A stretch of 9,189 nucleotides of DNA from Gammaproteobacteria bacterium (GCA_030625445.1 DAOUQU010000049.1:1-9189); one strand, 5' to 3'; shown: positions 1 to 6,526, counted from the first letter of the stretch. Numbers and translations: made by a program. Notes: a model not told the origin generated them from the sequence alone.

Positions 1-548
1 GCTTTCAAATCTTCATCATTTAAAGTTTCTAGCTGCTCCTTCATCTTGTCTGGCTGAGGCATGACATCTTTCTCAGTAGAATAGTCACGCATTTGCATGT
101 AGAGATAATTGACGACCTGCCCGGAAATTCTCGGGACTTCATGGTCCTGGAATTTGCCATTCTCCGAGTGACACTCCTCACACAATTCATCATGAATTTT
201 GTTCCCCCTACGCACCTTTTCAGCATCCAGTTTAGCCAGGGTATTGCCCCACTCAAGCGCAGAGAAGTATTTCGACATTTTGCGCAAGTCTGAGACTTTA
301 TATCCCAGTGCGATGCGGTCCATGATGGTGGCGGCACGCTCTCCCTTTTTGAAGTTCAACATTGTTCTCATGAAGTACCGGGGCTCTAATCCGGCGATAG
401 AAGGGATGCTTGCCCCCACACTGACGCCGTTTGAACCATGACAGGCATTACAACTCAGGCTAAGCATTTCAGCATCAGTGTCTGCATTGGCGACATGTGG
501 CAATATCAAAAGTAGTGCGACGCCAAGACTATTCAGTATTCTATTCAT
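1..548 (-). CDS. Dihaem cytochrome c, similar to the flavocytochrome c sulfide dehydrogenase cytochrome subunit (partial, 3' end off the left edge)
   Basis: The reading frame opens with ATG at 548, preceded by a GAGGGG ribosome binding site, and stays open for 182 codons to the window edge. Residues 1-22 form a signal peptide (MNR, a hydrophobic core, then ANA before Asp23), so the product is periplasmic. Two CXXCH haem sites are visible: CNACH at residues 33-37 and CEECH at 123-127. Met76 (in IMDRIALGY) and Met163 (in DVMPQ) are the likely distal ligands. The spacing, and segments such as FKKGERAATIMDRIALGY, resemble the Allochromatium FccA cytochrome subunit, which takes electrons from the sulfide-oxidising flavoprotein FccB. 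By comparison with that family only about 10-15 C-terminal residues are missing. It could instead be a stand-alone c4-type or SoxE-like cytochrome. Finding a flavoprotein gene just beyond the left edge would decide this. Confidence 0.8.
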   Translation of the reverse strand, partial: MNRILNSLGVALLLILPHVANADTDAEMLSLSCNACHGSNGVSVGASIPSIAGLEPRYFMRTMLNFKKGERAATIMDRIALGYKVSDLRKMSKYFSALEWGNTLAKLDAEKVRRGNKIHDELCEECHSENGKFQDHEVPRISGQVVNYLYMQMRDYSTEKDVMPQPDKMKEQLETLNDEDLK

Positions 549-630
549 TTTATCCCCTCATATAACTTATGAGAAATATCGACTGACTATTATGCATATT
601 ACAAATGACTCAAAATGACGATGTGACCTG

Positions 631-834
631 TCAGTAGTAATTATGCGCATCGACATTCAAGTTAAATTGGACCCCTGATATAGGGGCTGTTGTTTGGCCA
701 GAATCGTGTTTTGAAGCCAGTGCGATCATTAGCACATAGTTATCGGTTACTTTCTGAACTTCCTTGAACGTATTCAGTCCTGCATGAGCAGAAGCAATAA
801 TCATAACATCGACTTGTTTATCCTGAATCTTCTC
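631..834 (-). pseudogene. Possible 3' remnant of an unidentified gene
   Basis: A minus-strand frame runs open from an in-frame TAG at 835-837 to a TGA at 631-633, encoding 67 residues. The first ATG is at 804, which would give 57 residues with no clear ribosome binding site. The peptide looks protein-like, with an alternating strand-helix-strand pattern (VDVMIIASAHAGLNTFKEVQ, then TDNYVLMIALASKH), as in the end of an alpha/beta domain. I do not recognise the family. The C-terminal part, from about residue 47, may be read-through into non-coding DNA. The stop directly upstream of the well-formed part suggests that an original N-terminal portion has been lost. A chance open frame is also possible. 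Confidence 0.3.
722..749 (+). repeat. Imperfect direct repeat, copy 1
   Basis: The word GCGATCATTAG (722-732) recurs exactly at 1448-1458. Similarity continues after a short variable spot into TTATCGGTTA here versus TTATCAGTTA there. Together the copies frame about 0.7 kb of the decayed region. It may be a chance match in AT-rich DNA, or a trace of a duplication or insertion. Confidence 0.3.
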
Positions 835-857
835 CTATGAGGCATTTTATCTTAAAA

Positions 858-1136
858 TCATAAACAATAATTATCGTTTTTTTGAGTCTTGAACAGCCCC
901 TCCCGCAATGAAATTCGCAGCTCCCGTACTTCTGCATATTCCTCTGCATATTTCGGCTTTAAGAGAAATAACAGGCCGCTGTCTCCAGGATACGACTGCG
1001 TATGTTCATTGCCGCCGAAAAGAATGTCCTTCGGTATTTCCTTGAACGCACGGCAATCTCTGCTAGATTCAGTTTGACTATGATGATTATTGTTGTAGTG
1101 CGCACAAAAAATGCAATTCGGGGGTAAAAAGCACAT
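858..1136 (-). pseudogene. Hypothetical small ORF or decayed gene end
   Basis: The frame from ATG at 1136 to TGA at 858-860 encodes 92 residues. The first 30 or so (rich in Cys, Asn and His) do not look like a normal N-terminus. The rest does look like a protein fragment: DILFGGNEHTQSYPGDSG is followed by a charged helix containing KYAEEYAEVRELRISLREG. An overlapping frame from 1159 encodes a hydrophobic start (RIAFFVRTTTIIIIVKLN), so the original gene could have been frameshifted near 1050-1080. The promoter-like repeat at 1160-1221 points in this direction and would place a transcription start just upstream. No family is recognised. Whether it is expressed cannot be told from the sequence. 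Confidence 0.3.
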
Positions 1137-1159
1137 AATAATTTGATCCTTTCAATCAT

Positions 1160-1221
1160 CAGAAATTTAATTGCGCCTCATTAACAATAGTCAATAATTG
1201 AGATTTGTCAAGAATCAGCGG
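1160..1221 (-). promoter_or_regulatory. Promoter-like dispersed repeat, copy 1
   Basis: This 62-bp segment aligns without gaps to 4461-4522 at 46 of 62 positions by eye. The last 17 bp (1205-1221) are identical. Read on the minus strand, it carries a perfect -35 hexamer TTGACA (1211-1206), a 16-bp spacer and TATTGT (1189-1184) as a possible -10, followed by TAA. It would direct transcription leftward into the small ORF ending at 858. The similarity stops abruptly at CAGCGG, on the upstream side of the promoter. Its conservation at two unrelated sites could mean a shared promoter and regulator site, or the end of a small dispersed element. Confidence 0.5.
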
Positions 1222-1447
1222 GGTATCCGGTAATAGTGTTCCCTGCCTGGAAAACAGTTCAATCAATGTTGGAAACTGGGTGGGGCTGACTGCTCATGAA
1301 TATGAACTCCACACTGATTCTGAACATAGTATCGGCTTTTATTGCCTGTGTTTTGAATGTTCGCAGTGGAGCAATTCCAGCCAATTTCTGAATCAACGAT
1401 CTGAGCAGATTTGGAGAGATGCTGTGAATGGCAGGCCAATACTCTGA

Positions 1448-1474
1448 GCGATCATTAGAGTAACTTATCAGTTA
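1448..1474 (+). repeat. Imperfect direct repeat, copy 2
   Basis: Partner of the repeat at 722-749. It shares GCGATCATTAG exactly, then TTATC-A/G-GTTA with a one-base length difference in between. Confidence 0.3.
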
Positions 1475-1561
1475 GAAGACGGGTACGAACCTGTCAATAG
1501 GAATCATACTTTTTGTTCATAGGCAAAACGAACAGCCAATCTTATCTTTCTGAAGCAACAA

Positions 1562-1852
1562 TCACCACTGTTTTGGTAACTTGCGCGACGCGTGAAACAC
1601 ACGCAGAATCTCAATCCTTTGCAAACGAGGGCGAACACGATAAGGCACGATATAGCGTGTTTTAGGGATGACAAGTTCACGTGTCCCTGGCAGTCTTCCA
1701 GGGTGTCCCATAGAGGGGCTCTCCTTTAGCATGGAAACAGTATGGTAAACGCGATCTACTACGAGCCGGGCAGCCTGAGGATTCTCTTTAGCAATATATT
1801 CGGCTTCTTGATCCAGGTTGAATATTGCTTTCCGTAGCCATTTAATTTCCAC
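1562..1852 (-). CDS. ParE/RelE-superfamily toxin of a type II toxin-antitoxin pair
   Basis: The product is a 96-residue basic protein of the RelE/ParE fold. Members either poison DNA gyrase (ParE) or cut mRNA on the ribosome (RelE), and the sequence does not decide which. Family features are the MEIKWLRKAIFNLDQEAEYI start, an N-terminal helical hairpin over about residues 6-45, then SPSMGHPGRLPGTRELVI, and a C-terminal IEILRVFHASRKLP strand. I chose GTG at 1852 because GGGG lies five bases upstream and ParE proteins usually begin with M-x-IKW. A GTG at 1858 would add two residues, and the long in-frame extension to 1912 only reads back through the antitoxin. The gene overlaps the antitoxin end by 11 bases, indicating translational coupling. 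The length is normal and no defect is visible. Confidence 0.87.
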   Translation of the reverse strand: MEIKWLRKAIFNLDQEAEYIAKENPQAARLVVDRVYHTVSMLKESPSMGHPGRLPGTRELVIPKTRYIVPYRVRPRLQRIEILRVFHASRKLPKQW

Positions 1853-2090
1853 TGACACCCCATTTATTGAAAACAGCCCAGACCTCCTGGCCACTGGCAA
1901 AGTCACCGGCATCAGCTTCGTTGACAGCCTTTTTAAGCTCTTCGATTTGCCACTCGTTTATCTCAATGAACTCACGCACTGCTTCTGCTGCGAGAAATGA
2001 TTTGCTACGATGTGTGGATTCAGACAGCTTATCCAAGCGGGATTTTATCTCTGGTTTCAGTCGAATAGTCAGCGTAGTTGTCTGAGACAT
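1842..2090 (-). CDS. Ribbon-helix-helix (CopG/ParD-type) antitoxin
   Basis: This 82-residue protein precedes the toxin in the usual antitoxin-first order. Its N-terminus (TLTIRLKPEIKSRLDKLSES, residues 6-25) is a typical ribbon-helix-helix DNA-binding strand and helix. RSKSFLAAEAVREFI (residues 28-42) forms the second helix. The C-terminal part (EELKKAVNEADAGDFASGQE) is the charged toxin-wrapping tail. ATG at 2090 is preferred because GAGG stands at a good distance upstream (2097-2100) and it places the DNA-binding strand at the very N-terminus. An in-frame ATG at 2120 would add ten unlikely residues. Such proteins neutralise the toxin and repress their own promoter. The palindrome at 2113-2132 is the likely operator. 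Confidence 0.88.
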   Translation of the reverse strand: MSQTTTLTIRLKPEIKSRLDKLSESTHRSKSFLAAEAVREFIEINEWQIEELKKAVNEADAGDFASGQEVWAVFNKWGVSGN

Positions 2091-2389
2091 TAAATACCTC
2101 ACTTGTGTTTGGTTGTACACAGTCTAGCACAATTGGCTCGTGGCGAGCGCATTACATTTCTGAGTTATATTTTGACGTGTTGTGGAGATCTATTCCTGAC
2201 GAATAGAACACATTACGGGGATGACTGCAGTGGAGCATGAACCGCTATTCAGTAATTCGCCGGGCTGGCCTGATTGGGGGGATGTAGCGAATGGCCGCGC
2301 AGTTTCTACCTTATCCTTTCACGCTGATTTTCTACTACGCAGCACCGCTTTCGTGGATTTGTTGCCAGACTCACCACCCGGTACAACCA
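2091..2389. other. Intergenic region between the amylase gene end and the antitoxin promoter
   Basis: About 300 bp with no convincing gene. It contains a GCTCG-TGG-CGAGC hairpin (2136-2148) and a 7-bp stem TCTATTC-CTGAC-GAATAGA (2189-2207), neither followed by a T-run on the minus strand. The remainder shows open frames on both strands with no start signals or family resemblance. No clear terminator for the amylase gene is seen. Confidence 0.5.
2113..2132 (-). promoter_or_regulatory. Probable operator and promoter of the toxin-antitoxin pair
   Basis: An imperfect inverted repeat, TTGTGC and GTACAA around an 8-bp centre (minus strand), lies about 25 bases upstream of the antitoxin ATG. A TAGACT -10-like hexamer sits within it. 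No good -35 is visible. Autorepression by a ribbon-helix-helix antitoxin would fit this position. The site is inferred, not proven. Confidence 0.4.
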
Positions 2390-4321
2390 TTACCCATAAA
2401 CAATAAATCCAAAGGCAGGCACACGAATTTGAATGGCCGATCCATTGCGCGCCTGCACCGAAACCTTTTGCCCCTGCTGTCCCGGATCGGTGGAGACCAG
2501 GCAGGTGAGTTTTCCTGTTGCCTGATGGGTATTGTGATCAAGGGTAACCCATATCTTCAGATCCCGGTCGGCGGTATTGATAGCACAGAGGCACTCGCTG
2601 TTTGCGAACAGGCGTGACCAGGCCACGACCCATCGGAGTTCCTGACCCACCAGTTCGGGATAATAGAAGTCTTCTCCATCCTGCGAAACCTGTCTCAGGT
2701 ATTGGCGGCCCCGGCGCAGGGAGATGTTGTTGTTGCGGACATCGATCAGACGCCGGATGAACTGATAGGTCTCATGGCTTTCGTTAAAGAAATGGCTTCC
2801 GTTGCTCTGGAATGAGCCGAAGGAGCCTCCAAACATGCACTCTCTGAGGAAAACATCGCTGTAGTCATCCTGGTCGCGGCGCTGGTCGGCGCCATTGAAG
2901 TTCTGCTCGGTGCCATAGTAGATGCAGGGGATCCCCGCCGTGGTGAGATTCAGCCCCAGCGCGAGGGGAAGGTAGCGGTAACTCTCAGGGTGGTCACCAC
3001 AAAAGCGATATTTATGCTTGACGCCTACCTGGTCGTGGTCATCAAACATGGTAACAATGTGCTTTGCGTACCACTGATGCGTGTGCTTGTCGTCCAGAAG
3101 GCTGTTGCGGAACAGGTCGAAGTAGCCCTCAGCTTCATTGGTTCCCGGGTTGCCAGGATTGCGGTAACCCTTGGCCAGGTATTCCAGCTTGTCTGGAATA
3201 TCGTTGATGCCCAGTGCGGCGTCTATGCCGGTGGTGTTGACCAGGTTCACGGCGTGGCCGCGTCCGCCGGTGATCTCCCCGATGATGTAGAAGTTCTCCT
3301 TGCCCAAAGACTGGGCGAATTCGTGGATAACGTTGACAAAGTAACGCACGGCGCCTGGCTCCATGTGTTTGACGGTGTCCAGTCGGAAGCCATCAATATC
3401 CGCATAGGCAATCCAGAATTGATAGACCTTGCAGAGATGTTCCAGGGTCGGAGAGCGGTGAAATTCCCGGATACGGCGATGAACGTCCCAGGCGAATGCA
3501 GGATCCTTGGCTGCGCGGCCGTGGTTCAGCTCTTTCAGGCTTAAAAAGTCGCCATCCAGATATTCCGGGTAGGCATCCCAATTTTTGATTTGTCCCTGTG
3601 CGCTCCAGTTTTCAGGGGATTGGAATTCGCCGGGCCAGATGGCGCCGTCCGGCCAGGCTTCAGGATGATTCAGCAGTTGCTCGAACGGGAGATTACCGGG
3701 GTCGCCCCGTTTTTTCCGATAGCCTTTGACAGGCCAACGCCTTCCCTGATGATAGAAATAGTCATGGTTATCCCGATAGGTGAAGACATCTCCGGCATGA
3801 TTGAGGATGATGTCGAGAATCACCCGGATACCAGCGTCATGAGCAGCCTCCACGAACTCTCTCAGTTGCTCGCGTGTTCCATAGTGGGGATCCACGTCGA
3901 GAAAGTTCTGAATGCCATAGCCGTGGTAGTCGTCACTCTCCGTCACCTGCTTGAAGACCGGGCTAAGCCAGACCGCGCTGACGCCCAGACGCTTGAGGTA
4001 ACCCAATTTCTCTTTCAGGCCTGAAATGGAGCCGCCGCACCAACCGCGACCGGCCTGAAACCATTGATCCCGATCCACGGTGCAGGCATCGCGCTGGAGA
4101 TCGAAAAGCGGTGTGGAACGGTTGCCATCTATAGTTACCTCATCTCCTTTGTCGTCAGAGAAACCTCCGAACTCCCGGCCATCGGAAAAGCGGTCTACAA
4201 AGAGAAAATAGAGCACTTCATCCTCCCAGGCGGCAGGGGAGGGGCAGTATTTGCGTTGGTTGGTTAGTTCTGCAAAATCGATCTCCGTCAGATTGTGTTC
4301 AAGCTGAGATTGATCAGACAT
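2390..4321 (-). CDS. Alpha-amylase family glycoside hydrolase (GH13), cytoplasmic
   Basis: This 643-residue protein carries the GH13 (beta/alpha)8 barrel that cleaves or rearranges alpha-glucosidic bonds. Visible conserved regions are DIILNH (170-175), GFRLDTVKH (311-319, nucleophile Asp315), EITGG (general acid Glu349) and MFDDHDQ (425-431, with His429-Asp430 as the transition-state stabiliser). All three catalytic carboxylates are therefore present. VLYFLFVDRFSDG (36-48) and VWLSPVF (117-123) are typical early barrel strands. The last 100 residues look like the C-terminal beta domain. There is no signal peptide, so it should act on intracellular glucans such as glycogen or imported maltodextrins. 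Substrate and product cannot be told from the motifs. ATG at 4321 has GAGG eight bases upstream. It is a single gene with its own leader, well separated from its neighbours. Confidence 0.92.
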   Translation of the reverse strand: MSDQSQLEHNLTEIDFAELTNQRKYCPSPAAWEDEVLYFLFVDRFSDGREFGGFSDDKGDEVTIDGNRSTPLFDLQRDACTVDRDQWFQAGRGWCGGSISGLKEKLGYLKRLGVSAVWLSPVFKQVTESDDYHGYGIQNFLDVDPHYGTREQLREFVEAAHDAGIRVILDIILNHAGDVFTYRDNHDYFYHQGRRWPVKGYRKKRGDPGNLPFEQLLNHPEAWPDGAIWPGEFQSPENWSAQGQIKNWDAYPEYLDGDFLSLKELNHGRAAKDPAFAWDVHRRIREFHRSPTLEHLCKVYQFWIAYADIDGFRLDTVKHMEPGAVRYFVNVIHEFAQSLGKENFYIIGEITGGRGHAVNLVNTTGIDAALGINDIPDKLEYLAKGYRNPGNPGTNEAEGYFDLFRNSLLDDKHTHQWYAKHIVTMFDDHDQVGVKHKYRFCGDHPESYRYLPLALGLNLTTAGIPCIYYGTEQNFNGADQRRDQDDYSDVFLRECMFGGSFGSFQSNGSHFFNESHETYQFIRRLIDVRNNNISLRRGRQYLRQVSQDGEDFYYPELVGQELRWVVAWSRLFANSECLCAINTADRDLKIWVTLDHNTHQATGKLTCLVSTDPGQQGQKVSVQARNGSAIQIRVPAFGFIVYG

Positions 4322-4332
4322 ATCGGATACCT

Positions 4333-4439
4333 CGGTGTTGAAGGGATATGGTGTTTCTATATGACGGTAAAGGATACTGCGTCAGCATCCCCGTCAATCT
4401 GCCAAATCCTTCTTTTTCAACACCGCGTTGAAGGGATAT
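4333..4439 (-). promoter_or_regulatory. Amylase mRNA leader with mutually exclusive inverted repeats
   Basis: In the minus-strand transcript, CGGTGTTGAA (4425-4416) can pair in two ways. Locally, its GTTGAA pairs with TTCAAC at 4432-4427 across a 5-nt loop. At a distance, all ten bases pair with TTCAACACCG at 4342-4333, whose last G is also the first base of the GAGG ribosome binding site. A separate hairpin (4390-4372) lies between. The word ATATCCCTTCAAC occurs twice, at 4439-4427 and 4349-4337. The pairing is seen in the sequence. Control of translation by switching, or use of the repeats as DNA operators, is inference. Confidence 0.45.
4372..4390 (-). repeat. Hairpin in the amylase leader
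   Basis: GGAT-A-CTG / CAG-C-ATCC forms a seven-pair stem with one internal mismatch and a 3-nt loop. It lies between the two pairing segments of the leader. No T-run follows on the minus strand (TTTACC), so it does not look like a classical terminator. Confidence 0.4.
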
Positions 4440-4460
4440 AACCACTTCACTTCCTCTTTT

Positions 4461-4522
4461 CGGAAATCTAAATGCACGGATTTAACAGTAGTCCATATTT
4501 AGACGTTGTCAAGAATCAGCGG
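4461..4522 (-). promoter_or_regulatory. Promoter-like dispersed repeat, copy 2; likely amylase promoter
   Basis: Second copy of the 62-bp element at 1160-1221, in the same orientation. On the minus strand it shows TTGACA (4512-4507), a 16-bp spacer and TACTGT (4490-4485). This would start transcription near 4478, about 155 bases before the amylase ATG, and produce the structured leader. The conserved block GACTAYTGTTAA covers the -10 region in both copies. Confidence 0.5.
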
Positions 4523-4627
4523 CTCCTGATGACAACTCATTCAGGCGATGTCAGGAGTCGGGGGGTGTGGTGTGTTCCTGTCGCTTTCAATAGAGCAAGC
4601 AAAGAGAGTCATTCTTCATGTTCCCTC

Positions 4628-6526
4628 TCATGCGCATAACAACTGTGCTGCTTCCAACTCTTCGAGTGCTTGCATCCATCTCTCTTCGGTCTCCATCAAT
4701 TCGGTGTCAATGGCTCCCTTCTCTTCGAGCAGCTGCCTGAGTTCCTGTTTACGCTGCTCCTGGTAGATGTCGCTGTCTGTCAGCTGCTGTTCCAGTGTTT
4801 CACTCTGTTGCTGCAGCTTCTCCACTCTTGCCTCGAGCTGCTCGGCCTTTCTCTTCAATGGCCGCAGCTGCTGACGTTGCTGTGCCTGCCGGCGTTTTTG
4901 ATCCTTGCGGGAAGATGCGTTGGCGCCATCCAGCTTGTGCGGCTGTTCAATATCGCTGTTGTTGTCGCGATTTGACAGCCAGCGGCGATAGTCATCCAGA
5001 TCCCCTTTGAAATCAAGGACGCGCTGATTATCAACCAGCCATAGTTGATCGCAGGTGGCACGCAGCAGGAAGCGGTCGTGGGAGACGATCAGCATCGCTC
5101 CCTGAAACTCCTGCAGCGCTTCCACCAACGCCTGGCGCATCTCGATATCGAGATGGTTGGTCGGCTCATCCAGCAGTAACAGATTTGGCCGTTGATAGAC
5201 GATCAGTGCCAGTGCGAGCCGCGCCTTTTCTCCTCCGGAGAAGGGGGCGACAATCTCGAGAGCACGCTCACCCTGGAAACCGAAACCACCCAGAAAATTC
5301 CTTCCCTGCTGGTCGCTGATATAGGGATCGAGCTGGCGCAGGTGCTCATACGGCGAGTGCTCCGGATTGAGCTGATCTACCTGATGCTGGGCAAAATAGC
5401 CGATTTGACACTCTTTTGCCTGCGTCAATTGTCCACTGAGCGCAGGCAGCATCTGCGCCAGCAGCTTGATCAGCGTTGACTTGCCGGCGCCATTGGGGCC
5501 GAGCAGCCCGATTCTGTCGCCGCTATGAATATTCAGGTTAAGATCCTGAATTATCGGAGCGCCGTCGTCATATCCTGTAGCAACATCCTCCATGGTCAAC
5601 AGCGGATCAGGTTGATGTTCAGGCGCCAGAAATTTGAAATGAAAGGGGGAGTCGACATGCGCCGGGGAGATCAGCGTCATGCGCTGCAGCGCCTTGAGGC
5701 GGCTCTGGGCCTGCTTTGCCTTGGTGGCCTGGGCGCGAAAGCGATCCACATACTGCTGCATGTGCGCCATTTCGCGCTGCTGCTTCTCATGTTCGGCCTG
5801 CTGGTTGGCAAGGCGATCGGCGCGGACTTTTTCAAAGGAGCTGTAGTTGCCGCTATAGAGCGTTACCCGCTGGTGTTCGATATTGAGAATGTGCTTGCAT
5901 ACGGAATCAAGAAAGTCGCGGTCATGGGAGATCAGCAGCAGGGTTCCCGGGTATTTCCGCAGCCACTCTTCCAGCCACATCACGGCATCCAGGTCGAGGT
6001 GATTGGTGGGCTCGTCAAGCAGCAGCAGATCCGAGCGGCACATCAGTGCGCGCGCCAGATTCAGTCGCATGCGCCAGCCGCCGGAAAAACTGCTAACGGC
6101 TTGCCTGGTCTCTTCCGTCTTAAATCCCAGCCCATGCAGCAGTTTGGCGGCGCGTGACCCGGCGCGGTAGCCGTCGATTGCATCCAGCCTGGCATGCAAC
6201 TCTCCAAGATGAGTGCCGTCCGTTGTATTCTCAAGCTCTGTTTGCAACAGTCGCAGCTCCTCGTCACCATCGAGCACATAGTCAAGAGCGCTGCTGGTTG
6301 TCGCAGGAGTCTCCTGTGCGACATGCGCGATGATCCATCCCCGGGGCAGAGAGATCTCCCCTGTATCTGTCGGATACTGCTTCAGCAGCAATGCGAAGAG
6401 GCTCGATTTCCCGGTGCCGTTGCGACCGGTCAGGCCGACGCTCTGGCCGGGGTGGATCGTCAGGGATGCCTCTTCAAACAGCAGCTTGACGCCACGCTGC
6501 AGGGAGACGTTTTCAAATCTGATCAT
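4628..6526 (-). CDS. yheS: ABC-F family ATPase YheS
   Basis: This 632-residue soluble protein has two ATP-binding cassettes and no membrane segment, and it matches Escherichia coli YheS (637 residues) closely along its whole length. Cassette 1 has Walker A GRNGTGKSS (34-42), signature FSGGWRMR (147-154) and LLLLDEPTNHLD (167-178). The long linker (about 225-300, with MQQYVDRFRAQATKAKQAQS) is the helical hairpin that ABC-F proteins insert into the ribosomal E site. Cassette 2 has GPNGAGKST (343-351), FSGGEKARL (429-437) and LLLLDEPTNHLD (449-460). Residues about 535-625 form a Lys/Gln/Glu-rich C-terminal coiled coil. ABC-F proteins act on stalled or initiating ribosomes; YheS has been linked to nascent-chain stalling. 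The start at ATG 6526 matches the family N-terminus, though the ribosome binding site (ACGGA) is weak. Confidence 0.95.
   Translation of the reverse strand: MIRFENVSLQRGVKLLFEEASLTIHPGQSVGLTGRNGTGKSSLFALLLKQYPTDTGEISLPRGWIIAHVAQETPATTSSALDYVLDGDEELRLLQTELENTTDGTHLGELHARLDAIDGYRAGSRAAKLLHGLGFKTEETRQAVSSFSGGWRMRLNLARALMCRSDLLLLDEPTNHLDLDAVMWLEEWLRKYPGTLLLISHDRDFLDSVCKHILNIEHQRVTLYSGNYSSFEKVRADRLANQQAEHEKQQREMAHMQQYVDRFRAQATKAKQAQSRLKALQRMTLISPAHVDSPFHFKFLAPEHQPDPLLTMEDVATGYDDGAPIIQDLNLNIHSGDRIGLLGPNGAGKSTLIKLLAQMLPALSGQLTQAKECQIGYFAQHQVDQLNPEHSPYEHLRQLDPYISDQQGRNFLGGFGFQGERALEIVAPFSGGEKARLALALIVYQRPNLLLLDEPTNHLDIEMRQALVEALQEFQGAMLIVSHDRFLLRATCDQLWLVDNQRVLDFKGDLDDYRRWLSNRDNNSDIEQPHKLDGANASSRKDQKRRQAQQRQQLRPLKRKAEQLEARVEKLQQQSETLEQQLTDSDIYQEQRKQELRQLLEEKGAIDTELMETEERWMQALEELEAAQLLCA

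Larger units (their letters stand above)
549..1561. other. Gene-poor, AT-rich interval with apparent gene remnants
   Basis: About 1 kb between the cytochrome start and the toxin stop holds no intact gene that I recognise. The sequence is visibly richer in A and T than the amylase, yheS and metA regions. It contains two minus-strand open segments that look like decayed coding DNA, an imperfect direct repeat near 722 and 1448, and a promoter-like repeat at 1160-1221. The stretch just upstream of the cytochrome (about 565-700) has repeated GTCATTT and TGCATAAT words on the minus strand, reminiscent of insertion-sequence ends, but no transposase is present. The remainder (about 1222-1447 and 1475-1561) shows nothing that I can assign. 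Confidence 0.5.
4322..4627. other. Intergenic region between yheS end and amylase start
   Basis: No gene is visible in these 306 bp. The part next to the amylase gene is its leader and likely promoter. An inverted repeat CTCCTGA / TCAGGAG (4523-4529 and 4551-4557, 21-nt loop) directly abuts the promoter-like repeat. It could contribute to ending yheS transcription, but no T-run follows. Next to the yheS stop are only a G-rich run (4559-4565) and a weak GAGAG/CTCTC pairing. Confidence 0.5.

Noticed and set aside
1205..1447. Plus-strand 80-residue ORF starting with TTG
   Set aside because: Its start lies inside the 62-bp promoter-like repeat, there is no ribosome binding site, and the peptide shows no domain pattern. 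It is probably a chance frame.
1500..1561. Possible terminator after the toxin gene (TGTTC/GAACA pairing followed by AAAAAG)
   Set aside because: The stem is only 5 bp with an 11-nt loop, and no T-run follows on the minus strand.
1842..2120. Longer antitoxin form starting at 2120
   Set aside because: The start at 2090 has a good GAGG site and puts the DNA-binding strand at the N-terminus. The ten extra residues overlap the likely operator.
2221..2617. Two overlapping plus-strand ORFs between the antitoxin promoter and the amylase gene end
   Set aside because: They lack start signals, one runs antisense into the amylase gene, and neither resembles a protein family.
2990..3544. Long plus-strand ORF (184 codons) inside the amylase gene
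   Set aside because: It is antisense to a clear GH13 gene with all catalytic motifs and is explained by codon bias of the real gene.
5525..6157. Plus-strand ORF of 210 codons inside yheS
   Set aside because: It is antisense to a strongly conserved ABC-F gene; it is a shadow frame.
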